A DNA stretch of 64,000 nt from the NCBI GenBank assembly GCA_019240475.1, contig JAFAYI010000031.1:186001-250000 (forward strand). Reading direction: 5' to 3'. Origin of the DNA: Acidobacteriaceae bacterium. GTDB lineage: Bacteria; Acidobacteriota; Terriglobia; Bryobacterales; Bryobacteraceae. Position numbers and translations under genes: made by a program. The notes under the pieces were generated by a model. It did no database searches. It was not told the DNA's origin and worked only from the letters and a program-made list of their open reading frames with translations. How positions within the stretch are numbered: the first letter of the stretch is position 1; every line of letters starts with the position of its first letter. Positions 37,566 through 45,767 of this stretch are shown here, in pieces.

Positions 37566-38960
37566 ATGGCTCTCCATGGCACGAAGGAATTAAATTCCCA
37601 GCTTGCCGGCATAACGTCCAAGTCCGCCTTTCTAGAGAAGCCGATTCCCAAGTACCGCTTCCCCAAAGGCGAGATCGACAGCGCTGCGGCTTACCAATTG
37701 GTTCATGATGAGCTCCTCTTGGATGGCAACGCGCGCCAGAATCTCGCCACCTTCTGTCAGACCTGGGTTGAGCCCGAAGTACGGCAGCTTATGAATGAGT
37801 GCGTGGATAAGAATTTGGTTGACAAAGACGAATATCCACAAACGGCGGAGCTGGAGTCGCGCTGCGTCCATATGCTCGCAGATCTGTGGAACGCACCCGA
37901 CGCGGCAAACGCCGTTGGCTGCTCAACCACCGGTTCCAGCGAAGCCGCGATCCTCGGCGGCTTAGCTCTTAAATGGAAATGGCGTGAGAAGCGCCAGCGC
38001 GATGGCAAGCCTTTTGACCGCCCCAACCTGATCTGCGGCCCGGCCCAAATCTGCTGGCATAAATTCGCTCGCTACTTCGATGTGGAACTCCGGCAGATCC
38101 CCTGCGAAGGCAGCCGTGTGCTGATGTCGGCCGACGAGGTGATCAAGAGGTGCGATGAGAACACTATCGCCGTTGTCCCTACTTTGGGCGTCACGTTTAC
38201 GCTCCAATACGAGCCGGTGCACAAAATCGCGCTCGCCCTCAATGATCTCGAGGAGGAGTTTGGCCTCGATGTGCCACTCCATATCGACGCCGCAAGCGGC
38301 GGCTTTGTCGCGCCTTTCCTCCACCCCGACGTACTTTGGGATTTTCGAATCTCGCGCGTGAAGTCCATCAATGCCTCCGGGCACAAGTTCGGGTTGGCGC
38401 CCTTGGGCTGTGGATGGATTGTCTGGCGCGAGGCTCACGATCTTCCGGAAGATCTTGTGTTTCGCGTGAAATACCTCGGTGGCAGCATGCCCACTTTCGC
38501 TCTCAATTTCTCGCGTCCCGGCGGTCAGGTTGCATCGCAATACTACAACTTCATTCGCTTAGGCCGCGAAGGCTACGCGAAAATCCTCCAGAGTTGCGAA
38601 GAGGTCGGCGCCTGGTTCGGCGATCAGTTGGCCAAGACCGGATTGTTCCAGATCGTCTATGACGGTCGTGGCGGCGTGCCGGGTTGTTGCTGGAAAATCC
38701 TGGACGAAACTGAGACGCGCTTCACGTTATACGATTTGGCGGATCGTTTGCGTGTGAGAGGCTGGCAGGTGCCCGCTTATCCGCTGCCCGCCGGCTGCTC
38801 GGATGTTGTGGTGCAGCGCATCCTCGCCCGCCTAGGGCTCAGCCGTGATTTGGCCGGCATGCTTTTCGAGGATCTGCTGCGAGCCATCAAGCACTTTGAA
38901 GCGCACCCTTCCGACAAATCGCTCAGCCGCCAGGAAGCCGGTGGGTATCACCACCGCTGA
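37566..38960 (+). CDS. gadB: glutamate decarboxylase (PLP-dependent)
   Basis: Converts glutamate to GABA and CO2, consuming a proton; usually linked to acid tolerance. From ATG 37566, behind a clear GGAGG (37558-37562), the protein is 464 residues, the normal GadB length. PLP-site motifs are TTGSSEAAILGG, HIDAASGGFVAPF (from residue ~239) and SINASGHKFG with Schiff-base Lys274. No GABA antiporter gene (gadC) is adjacent. Its stop directly abuts that of the convergent LuxR-type gene. Confidence 0.95.
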   Translation: MALHGTKELNSQLAGITSKSAFLEKPIPKYRFPKGEIDSAAAYQLVHDELLLDGNARQNLATFCQTWVEPEVRQLMNECVDKNLVDKDEYPQTAELESRCVHMLADLWNAPDAANAVGCSTTGSSEAAILGGLALKWKWREKRQRDGKPFDRPNLICGPAQICWHKFARYFDVELRQIPCEGSRVLMSADEVIKRCDENTIAVVPTLGVTFTLQYEPVHKIALALNDLEEEFGLDVPLHIDAASGGFVAPFLHPDVLWDFRISRVKSINASGHKFGLAPLGCGWIVWREAHDLPEDLVFRVKYLGGSMPTFALNFSRPGGQVASQYYNFIRLGREGYAKILQSCEEVGAWFGDQLAKTGLFQIVYDGRGGVPGCCWKILDETETRFTLYDLADRLRVRGWQVPAYPLPAGCSDVVVQRILARLGLSRDLAGMLFEDLLRAIKHFEAHPSDKSLSRQEAGGYHHR

Positions 38961-39440
38961 CTAGCGCTGTGCCGCTCGTGCACTTTGAGGCGTGCGTCGC
39001 GCGACAGTTTCGCGACCGGGTGACGCCAGCTCATAGCCGGCCGTTGCCCCCGCGCTCCGGCCAGGTCCACCTAGGCGCGCTATCATCGCCGCCCGCGACC
39101 CCACCCCTAGTTTGCTGAAGATTCTGCGGATATGTGTGCAAACTGTCCATGCGCTGATGTTCAGGACATCGGCGATGATCTTGTTCGGATGCCCTTGGGC
39201 CACAAGCCTGACGATCTCCTGTTCGCGTGGGCTAAGCTGCACATCGCGTTGCGTAGGTTTTGGAAGCCGGATCACTAAGTACCGCGACCCATCCACTTCG
39301 ACATCGATCAATACCTCTTCCCCGTTGCCGTCTTCTTCGCTTACCTCACAGTTTCCGTCGCACCGTTGTTCGACCACTGTCCGGATGAGTCTCTCAATGC
39401 TGGCCGTTTCGTCAACGCCAGCGGCTTCTTCAACACGCAT
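38961..39440 (-). CDS. LuxR/GerE-type transcriptional regulator
   Basis: From ATG 39440, which has AGGAGG eight bases upstream, the protein is 159 residues; a TTG at 39464 is a weaker choice. The region LSPREQEIVRLVAQGHPNKIIADVLNISAWTVCTHIRRIFSKLGVGSRAAMIARL is a complete GerE-type helix-turn-helix. The N-terminal ~75 residues are acidic and match no receiver domain (no phospho-acceptor motif seen). It diverges from the charge-segregated protein operon that begins 264 bp away, and is the best candidate for its regulator. Confidence 0.85.
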   Translation of the reverse strand: MRVEEAAGVDETASIERLIRTVVEQRCDGNCEVSEEDGNGEEVLIDVEVDGSRYLVIRLPKPTQRDVQLSPREQEIVRLVAQGHPNKIIADVLNISAWTVCTHIRRIFSKLGVGSRAAMIARLGGPGRSAGATAGYELASPGRETVARRTPQSARAAQR

Positions 39441-39497
39441 CGCTTCGGCCTCCTGAGTTGTCAAAACGTAAGTACTGCACGATATCAGTGCGCTCGG

Positions 39498-39515
39498 CTT
39501 GTTTCAAGTAACAAG
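39498..39515. promoter_or_regulatory. inverted repeat CTTGTT-N6-AACAAG
   Basis: A perfect 6-bp inverted repeat with 6-bp spacer lies 58 bp upstream of the LuxR-type gene and ~190 bp upstream of the 39.7-kb operon. An 18-bp dyad is the right size for a LuxR-type dimer. Binding is inference. Confidence 0.4.
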
Positions 39516-39622
39516 TTCTAGTGACGCATTCATGAGCGGCGTTTCAGCGGCTCCTCCCATCGCATTTCAGAGGCAAGTCAACTCAATTAAGCGACACCGA
39601 TTTCTGCGACCTCGCATGCGCT

Positions 39623-39639
39623 AGTCACAAAATGTGACT
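39623..39639. promoter_or_regulatory. inverted repeat AGTCACA-AAA-TGTGACT
   Basis: A perfect 7-bp inverted repeat with 3-bp spacer, 65-81 bp before the start of the first operon gene. Half-sites are oriented opposite to the CRP consensus (TGTGA-N6-TCACA), so a CRP site is not claimed. The position suits an operator or activator site for the operon promoter. Confidence 0.45.
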
Positions 39640-39703
39640 TACACCAAACTGTGATTCGAGTTTATCCTCGTCCTGTCGTCGCCATTTCAAGGAGGTATGA
39701 CGA

Positions 39704-40690
39704 ATGTCGAATTACGAGAGCGAGCTCGAATTAGAGCTTGAAGACGAGTTCCATGAAGGTGAGCTTGAAGACGAGACTACGGCGGAAGGTGAAGGCTGGC
39801 TGGGCGCCGTGGGCAATGTAGTCGGCAGCCTCCTCGGTGAGCAGGAGGCTGAAGGTGAAACGGAAGACGAGTTCGAAGATGAGTTGGAAAGCGAGCTCGA
39901 AGAAGAGGCGGGCGAAGGCGAAGGCTGGCTTAACACCATCGGCAACGTCGTTGGCGGCCTGCTCGGCGAAGAAGAAATGGAGGACGAGCTCGAGTCCGAG
40001 CAGTTCTTCGGCAGCATCGGAAAGTTTCTGAAGAAGGCTGCTCCCGTCCTCAAGAAGGTCGCCAAAGTTGCTGCTCCTCTCGTTGGCGGAGCCATTCTGG
40101 GACCCGCCGGCGCGACTCTCGGGAAAGTGGCCGCTGGCGCGCTCGAAAGCGAATACGAGGACGAATTCGAGTCTGAAGACGAACTCGAAGGCGAAGGCGA
40201 AGAAGAAATGGCGCACGAGATCGCCACCCACGAGCTGACGCACAACGAAGCCGTAGCCGAAATGCTGGCCGAGTCGGCCTCGCATGAGCAGCACGAAGGC
40301 TCGGCGGAAGCCATGGCCGGCGCCTCCGTCGTCACCGTCATTTCGCCTGCCGACCGCCGTGCGCTGCGCCGCATTCTTCCCCACCTCGTACGCGGAACCG
40401 CGATTCTCACGCGCATCTTGCGCCGGCGTCGTGTCACGCGTCCAATGGTTCGCGCCGTTCCAACCATCATGCGCAGAACCGTGAAGGATCTCAAGCGCCA
40501 GGCCGCTAAAGGCGTCCGCATCACCCGTAAGAAGGCTGCCCGCACCGCCGCTAAGCACGTCCGTCGCGTTCTCGGCAGCTCGAAAGCATGCACTGCGGCC
40601 GTAGCGCGAAATGTGAAGGTGAGTCGGGCGTTTAAGAAGCCCCGCCGCCGCATGCAAGCTCATCGCCGCAGGCGCGCCGTGCGCGGGTAG
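39704..40690 (+). CDS. charge-segregated protein: acidic repeats, amphipathic core, basic tail
   Basis: Unknown function, 328 residues, strong AAGGAGG (39689-39695). Residues 1-100 are Glu/Asp-rich and contain two near-copies of an 18-residue element, GEGWLGAVGNVVGSLLGE (29-46) and GEGWLNTIGNVVGGLLGE (72-89). Residues 101-147 are a Lys/Ala/Gly-rich hydrophobic amphipathic stretch (FLKKAAPVLKKVAKVAAPLV, then GGAILGPAGATLG). Another acidic stretch (148-200) is followed by a basic, predicted helical tail from ~215 (RRALRRILPHLVRGTAILTR, later AVPTIMRRTVKDLKRQAAKG) to an Arg-rich end. No signal peptide. I recall similar charge-patterned hypothetical proteins in other environmental bacteria but know of no function. 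First gene of the nine-gene operon. Confidence 0.88.
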   Translation: MSNYESELELELEDEFHEGELEDETTAEGEGWLGAVGNVVGSLLGEQEAEGETEDEFEDELESELEEEAGEGEGWLNTIGNVVGGLLGEEEMEDELESEQFFGSIGKFLKKAAPVLKKVAKVAAPLVGGAILGPAGATLGKVAAGALESEYEDEFESEDELEGEGEEEMAHEIATHELTHNEAVAEMLAESASHEQHEGSAEAMAGASVVTVISPADRRALRRILPHLVRGTAILTRILRRRRVTRPMVRAVPTIMRRTVKDLKRQAAKGVRITRKKAARTAAKHVRRVLGSSKACTAAVARNVKVSRAFKKPRRRMQAHRRRRAVRG

Positions 40691-40735
40691 ATTGCTGCGC
40701 GCGCGAAAAAGAACCACTGAAGGAGGAACCACAAC

Positions 40736-41878
40736 ATGGCACACGTTTGCGAAAGCTGCAGCTCCCAATATGAATTGGAAGCCCTGCCCGAGTACGAAGA
40801 CGAATACGAATCGGAGGACGAAGGCGAATACGAAGGTGAGTATGAGGACGAGTACGAGGACGAGGCCGGCGAGGGCGAAGGATGGCTGGGCGCAATCGGC
40901 AATGTTGTTGGCAACCTCCTCGGTGAAGGCGAATTCGAAGACGAATTAGAGGGCGAGGACGAACTCGAAGGCCCCGCCGGCTACGGCGCCTCGCATGAAG
41001 ACGAATTCGAAAGCGAGGACGAATTCGAAGGCGAGCTCAGCCCCATCCGGAAGATCTATCCTGACGCCATGATGGAGCATCTCGGGGAACTCGCCGCCGA
41101 AGCCGAAACCGAAGAGGAAGCCGCGGAGCACTTTCTTCCTTTGATCGGAATGGCGGCTTCTAAGCTTCTGCCTGTGGCTGCGAAAGCGATCGCGCCTTTG
41201 GCGAAGAAAATGCTTCCCAAAGTCGCTAAAGCCGTCACGCATGTGTCGCCCCATTTGACTCGCGGCGTGGGCAAGATCGCTCGCGGATTGCACAAGCGGC
41301 CGGCTGCGCGTCCCTTGTTGCGCGCCGTTCCTGCCATTGCTCGTAAAACCGTGCATAGCATTGCGAGGCAAGCCGCTCACGGACGAAAAATCACGCCGCG
41401 TACGGCCGTCCGGACACTCGCCCGCCAAACGCGTCATGTGCTCGGACATCCCCGTCATCGCGCCCATGCTCTCCGCCGTCACCATACCATCGAAAAACGG
41501 TTTCATAAGACCATCGGGCGCGGCTTGGTGCGCCCGCACGGATGGCGCTACCGCTGGATCAACGGGCGCCGCGTGCGTGTTCCAATTCACGGCCATCGCC
41601 GTCATCGCATCCATCGCGGTATCCCGCGTCACGGAGGTGTACGGCGCATCCCGAGCGGCGTGGCGCATGGTCCGGGCGCTCCTCATGTCAAGGACGGCTC
41701 TCCGCACGCTGCCGCCGCTCCGCATGCTACAGGCGGCACTGCGCATGCCGCTGCCGGTCGCGTCGTGTCCCGCCCCGGCCGCGTCGTCGGTGGCCAATGC
41801 ATCTGTCCGGCATGTGGCACACCCGGCGTTCCCGCCGCTCCCGCTTACTGCCGCTGCTGCGGCCAAGTGTTGAGGTAA
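40736..41878 (+). CDS. charge-segregated protein with zinc-ribbon-like ends
   Basis: Related to the preceding protein and 380 residues long, with AAGGAGG nine bases before its ATG. It begins MAHVCESCSS (a CxxC), then an acidic region with one GEGWLGAIGNVVGNLLGE element (47-64) and further Glu/Asp repeats. A hydrophobic Lys/Ala segment follows (FLPLIGMAASKLLPVAAKAI), then the same basic domain as in its neighbour (SPHLTRGVGKIARG, RAVPAIARKTVHSIARQAAHG, RTLARQTRHVLG). The tail is His/Arg/Gly-rich and closes with two CxxC pairs (CICPACG and CRCCGQ), a likely zinc knuckle. Function unknown. Confidence 0.87.
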   Translation: MAHVCESCSSQYELEALPEYEDEYESEDEGEYEGEYEDEYEDEAGEGEGWLGAIGNVVGNLLGEGEFEDELEGEDELEGPAGYGASHEDEFESEDEFEGELSPIRKIYPDAMMEHLGELAAEAETEEEAAEHFLPLIGMAASKLLPVAAKAIAPLAKKMLPKVAKAVTHVSPHLTRGVGKIARGLHKRPAARPLLRAVPAIARKTVHSIARQAAHGRKITPRTAVRTLARQTRHVLGHPRHRAHALRRHHTIEKRFHKTIGRGLVRPHGWRYRWINGRRVRVPIHGHRRHRIHRGIPRHGGVRRIPSGVAHGPGAPHVKDGSPHAAAAPHATGGTAHAAAGRVVSRPGRVVGGQCICPACGTPGVPAAPAYCRCCGQVLR

Positions 41879-41884
41879 GCCGCC

Positions 41885-43225
41885 ATGGCGACCCTTGCCC
41901 GCACGCTTCCAAGAGTCAGGAAGCGGCTGCAAACCGTTTCTCCCCGGCTCAAGCGAACGGCCGGGGCGCCTGCGGTGCTACCGGCCTGGCTCCGCGCTCA
42001 ATCCATTAACGTCACACGCCACGCCGCGGCGCTTCGGCCCTTTCATCGGGAAGAATTCGGTACCGGCCCAGCCTCTCCCTCCGAAGGCCACATACAGGCC
42101 GTCAACGAGCTGATCACCAAGCTGCGCCAGGGTCTCCTCGACATGACCAAAAACGTGAGCACGGCAATCGACTCCGCAAATCGGGAGCCTTCCGCCGCGC
42201 GCCTCGAACGAGTGGTGGTGCATAAGGATCACGCGCACAAGTGGGTCCAAGGGATCGAAAAGATCTGGGATTTCTATTTCGAACTATTCGGCCAGCGGCA
42301 GTCCATGCCCTTCGGGGAATGGCTGCTGAGTTGTGACCGCATCGCCATGGATTGCTATCAGGCCGCCTATACGGGTGTAGGCGTCGCAAAGTCTATACCC
42401 GCTCCGCCGCCCTTCTGTTTTATGCGTACGGGCTTTGCGCCGGCGACCATCCGCCGCGGGATCGCTATGAGCCGATTAGGCAAGCAGCTGAATCCGTTCC
42501 CGCTCGTGCAGCTACCCTACCATCGCCTCGTCAATCCCTGGACCCTCGGTGCGGTAATGCATGAAGTCAGCCACAATCTGCAAACCGAGTTGGGGCTTGC
42601 CAAGGCTGTGCCGCGAGCTGTGGCTCTTCGAATTTTGAACGCGAACCTGGGGCGTTCGGTCGCCTCGGTGTGGACACGCTGGAACCGCGAGATGTTCGCC
42701 GATATGTGCGCCTTGCTGTTGGGCGGTCCCGAAGTTGTGGGTTCGCTTATGGACGTCGTCGGCCGCGCCCCGGCCGCCGTCTTCGGATTTAATCCACGCG
42801 GTGTGCATCCCATCCCATATCTCCGCACCCTGATTAGCGTTGAGATGTTGCGGCGCATGGGATTCGACGCCGAAGCCGAGCAATACCGTCGCGCCTGGAC
42901 GCGCGTGTATCCCGATCCGCATGCCGGCAACATTCCAGGCGCAATCCTGAAAACGTTTCCCGAAGCCTGCGCCGCCGCCGTCGACGCCATGTGCTTCCAG
43001 CCCTTCAAAACTCTGGGTGACAAATGCCTGTCCCAAGTGATACGTTTCGAACCCAAAGAGCAGCAGATGATCGAGGAGAGTGCGCGCCGGCTCTCTGCGG
43101 GTATGGATCCGGGAATTATCCCGGAGCGGTTTCTCATCGGCGCCAGCCGTCTCGCTCTGAACCGGCGGCTCGCGCGGCCCGGAACCATTACTAAGAACTT
43201 CTATAAGGAGCTGGTGAGGAGATAA
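41885..43225 (+). CDS. zincin-like putative metallopeptidase
   Basis: 446 residues, starting six bases after the preceding stop. A basic N-terminus (~1-45) leads into a helical region, and the centre contains HEVSH (226-230) followed by E269-MFA-D273. HExxH followed by ExxxD about 40 residues on is the zinc-ligand arrangement of many gluzincin-like peptidases. No signal peptide is visible. The family is not recognised. Its place directly after two large charge-segregated proteins suggests it may cut or mature them, which is inference; it could also be an inactive structural zincin. Confidence 0.8.
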   Translation: MATLARTLPRVRKRLQTVSPRLKRTAGAPAVLPAWLRAQSINVTRHAAALRPFHREEFGTGPASPSEGHIQAVNELITKLRQGLLDMTKNVSTAIDSANREPSAARLERVVVHKDHAHKWVQGIEKIWDFYFELFGQRQSMPFGEWLLSCDRIAMDCYQAAYTGVGVAKSIPAPPPFCFMRTGFAPATIRRGIAMSRLGKQLNPFPLVQLPYHRLVNPWTLGAVMHEVSHNLQTELGLAKAVPRAVALRILNANLGRSVASVWTRWNREMFADMCALLLGGPEVVGSLMDVVGRAPAAVFGFNPRGVHPIPYLRTLISVEMLRRMGFDAEAEQYRRAWTRVYPDPHAGNIPGAILKTFPEACAAAVDAMCFQPFKTLGDKCLSQVIRFEPKEQQMIEESARRLSAGMDPGIIPERFLIGASRLALNRRLARPGTITKNFYKELVRR

Positions 43226-43229
43226 ACGC

Positions 43230-43805
43230 GTGCCCCTCGAACCGACATTCCGCGAGCTGTTCAGTCAGTTGCGAAAGTTGCAGGATACATTAGTCGCGCT
43301 GCGGCTGACTGTGGTAGAGGACAAGCCTCTGGCAGGCGAAGCGGCTCTAGTGGATTATTTCGAGGATACGATTTTGGATCTGATGGGGCTGTTGGAAGAG
43401 TCGCTAAAGGCCGCCCGCGCCGCTCAAAAGGCGGTGGGGCAATCGCCCGACCTGAATGCTGCGCGGCGTGCTCTGACCATTTGCCAGCAGCGCTTCCATC
43501 GGATTGAGCAGCAGTTCGCCGCGGACCTCGTCTCTTACGAGAAGCTGAAGGACCTGGCGGGTTTGGGACATGCGCGGCGCGGGGAATGGATGCCTTGGGC
43601 CGGCAGCGTGAAACAGGGGATTGAGCAGTGCCGGGAGCCCATCGAGGCCGCCCGTACAGCGCTCGCCGCCTGCTGGGAGGAGATCGCCGAGCGAGTGGGC
43701 ATGACGTCCATCTCCGTCCACTCCACCAACATCGGGCAGAAGATCGTCTCGAAGGTTGACGACAGAGCGGACCGCGCGGAATTGGTTCGAGAAGGAATTA
43801 CGTGA
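43230..43805 (+). CDS. helical (coiled-coil-like) protein of unknown function
   Basis: 191 residues starting at GTG, four bases after the previous stop. The sequence is nearly all helix-forming, with heptad-like spacing in FRELFSQLRKLQDTLVALRL, LMGLLEESLKAARAAQKAV and RRALTICQQRFHRIEQQF. No signal peptide or membrane helix; three cysteines. Likely a helical-bundle structural or adaptor protein of the operon. No family recognised. Confidence 0.78.
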   Translation: MPLEPTFRELFSQLRKLQDTLVALRLTVVEDKPLAGEAALVDYFEDTILDLMGLLEESLKAARAAQKAVGQSPDLNAARRALTICQQRFHRIEQQFAADLVSYEKLKDLAGLGHARRGEWMPWAGSVKQGIEQCREPIEAARTALAACWEEIAERVGMTSISVHSTNIGQKIVSKVDDRADRAELVREGIT

Positions 43806-43916
43806 CTAGCCGCGCGGCATGGGCTACGGCTGGCGCGGGAAGCGGCTGCAAAGCACGGAACTTTGTTCGCGGCCGCAACGGAAAAACGGGAAGACACATT
43901 AGGAAGGAAAACGGAA

Positions 43917-45707
43917 ATGGCGTTAAAGATTGAACGGTGCATTGCAATATCGGACACGAGCAACAGCACGTACACCCTGGAGATTGATTTCAACGAACAT
44001 ATCCCGGCGAAGCTCTTAAACACGCTTTCAGGCAAGAGCGGCGCCATCGATGCGGTCTCCGCGACTCTGGGCCTTTCGACGGTGGATCATGCGACAGGAG
44101 TTGCCACCGCGATACCCGGATACCCGGTGCAGTTCAGCACTGCCGGCGCTTTCGTTCCCACCGGTGGCGGTGCTGCCATTTCAGGCATCAGCTATGCGAA
44201 CAGTCCCAAGGAGTCGCTGATCGTCACCTGGGATTCAAGCGCGCCGTTCTCGGCCGGCGACTGGATCAAGGTAGACATTAAGGGTTGGACCACCAACGGT
44301 ACCGAATTGGGTAGGCCGGTCGTGGAAAACCCGTTCTTCTACACTCGCGTCCATGGCGACAGCCCTGCCGGCGGCGGTGGCGCCGTTCACGCGCGCGGCG
44401 GCCACGGCCCCAATGGCGCAGCCCGCGATCTCGCTGACATTCAATCGTTCTCCGTGCTGACGCAGGAAATGCCCGTCGGCGGTGTCCAGTCCACTACTCG
44501 CACCGGACCGCCTAGCTTGATGGGCGGCGCATCTCCGCTCGCCGTAACCGCGGACCGCGCCATTCGCGAAGTCTTAAGCTGGCGTTCGAAGGGAGACGAC
44601 CCAAAAGGATTCGTCGGCGCTCTCAACCAGGCATTCGACCTCAAACAAGTTGAGGGACATACCGAGTGGACCTGGACGCCTCGCAGCTATACCGTCCAGA
44701 CCGACATGGGCGCGGTCACCGGTGCGCAGGCGAGCATCTTTACCCGCGCCAAAGTCGCCCTCGATCAATCCATGCCCTTGCTCGACGGGCTTTATCCTTT
44801 GATTCCTTACGTCGAACAGGAAGATCTCGCGACCGTGCAGGCCGTCGTCCGCTCGCAGTTCACCTCGCTAGTGAACGAGTTTGGTGTAGTCGGCGGTCCT
44901 CGCGTTCCTCGCGTGGATGAGCTCTTTGAGCTGCTGCTAGGGCCGGGCAGTCCCACAAACCCCGAGCATATTCGCAAAGCCGGCAGTCTGGGCTTGGTGC
45001 GTCAGCGCTTCGGGCTCGAGCGCAGATTCGTTACAACGGTAGACGACGAACAGAACCTGACCAATTACATGATCTTGGTCGATTACGTCATCGGCCTGAA
45101 GCAGAGCTGGAATCACGAGAAGAGTTTCTTCCTGCGAGGCATCTCAAGCCGCCAGCCGTTCTTCGGCACCCAACTGGTGTTGATCTCGCGTGCTCTCGAC
45201 GTCGTCGCGCAAGGCGTGCAGGATGCCTACTTCGCTATGGATTCCGTGTTCATGGCCGATGCGGAGCGGCAAACCGCCCTGCTCAACTTCGCCAATCTGA
45301 CAGTCTGGGTTCCCGATCGCGACACCAACAGTCTGGAGCCGCACACCTTTGCTTATGACACCTCCGGCCTCTTTGTAGCCGAACTGCTCGATTGGGTCGA
45401 CCGCGCAGCTACCGAGGAACTGCCCGCCCTGCTGCAAGACGCCGGCAAGGATGGCTTGGAATCGTTCAAGGCCTCTACGGACCGCTTGCGCAAATTCGTG
45501 CATGCCTCCATGAGTCCGCCACAGGATGCCAGAGGCTTGCCGCCGGGCTATCACACGCCTCGCGTGAAACGCGCTTTGAAGTTGCTCGCGGATGGATTGG
45601 ATGAGGCCTATGGCCTGGCGTTCGAGGTCCGGTCTGCCGAGTTCCCGGCCGAGTTGAGCCCCGACGAGGTCAAACGCATTCGCGAAGCGCTCCAGCTAGG
45701 CGCCTGA
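43917..45707 (+). CDS. large two-part protein of unknown function
   Basis: 596 residues from ATG 43917, which has AGGAAGGA upstream; a TTG at 43863 would add 18 residues and is less likely. Residues ~1-150 are beta-rich (TLEIDFNEHIPAKLLN, SLIVTWDSSAPFSAGDWIKVDIKG), like an Ig or lectin-type sandwich. A Gly/His/Ala-rich linker (~150-175) joins it to a mainly helical domain (~210-596) with AIREVLSWRSKGDD, FTSLVNEFGVVGGPRVP and a C-terminal region rich in Glu/Lys helices. No signal peptide. Not recognised. It follows a 111-bp gap and shares strand with all genes of the unit. Confidence 0.8.
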   Translation: MALKIERCIAISDTSNSTYTLEIDFNEHIPAKLLNTLSGKSGAIDAVSATLGLSTVDHATGVATAIPGYPVQFSTAGAFVPTGGGAAISGISYANSPKESLIVTWDSSAPFSAGDWIKVDIKGWTTNGTELGRPVVENPFFYTRVHGDSPAGGGGAVHARGGHGPNGAARDLADIQSFSVLTQEMPVGGVQSTTRTGPPSLMGGASPLAVTADRAIREVLSWRSKGDDPKGFVGALNQAFDLKQVEGHTEWTWTPRSYTVQTDMGAVTGAQASIFTRAKVALDQSMPLLDGLYPLIPYVEQEDLATVQAVVRSQFTSLVNEFGVVGGPRVPRVDELFELLLGPGSPTNPEHIRKAGSLGLVRQRFGLERRFVTTVDDEQNLTNYMILVDYVIGLKQSWNHEKSFFLRGISSRQPFFGTQLVLISRALDVVAQGVQDAYFAMDSVFMADAERQTALLNFANLTVWVPDRDTNSLEPHTFAYDTSGLFVAELLDWVDRAATEELPALLQDAGKDGLESFKASTDRLRKFVHASMSPPQDARGLPPGYHTPRVKRALKLLADGLDEAYGLAFEVRSAEFPAELSPDEVKRIREALQLGA

Positions 45708-45767
45708 TGCAGTGAGCTGGTGCATGGAAGAAAGATATCAAGAGACTCAGAGTGAGGAGATGTTTCT

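Noticed and set aside
39623..39639. CRP/FNR binding site
   Set aside because: The dyad reads TCACA...TGTGA, opposite to the CRP arrangement, and does not fit the FNR consensus; kept only as an unnamed inverted repeat.
39760..40050. CRISPR-like repetition from repeated GAA/GAG-rich stretches
   Set aside because: Repeats are codon-level, irregular in length and inside an open gene; no spacers or cas genes.
40211..40246. HELTH (residues 176-180) in the first charge-segregated protein as a zinc-protease motif
   Set aside because: It lies in a short acidic linker without the rest of a peptidase fold or a third ligand; more likely chance in a His/Glu-rich segment.
39712..40768. Long minus-strand frames (313-345 codons) opposite the first charge-segregated gene
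   Set aside because: They are the antisense shadow of GAG/GAA-rich codons, giving Ser/Leu/Phe-rich peptides without starts or motifs; the plus-strand gene has a strong ribosome-binding site and relatives nearby.
40946..41932. Minus-strand frame of 328 codons opposite the second charge-segregated gene
   Set aside because: Composition is that of reverse-complemented His/Arg/Ala codons, and it spans the junction of two well-supported plus-strand genes.
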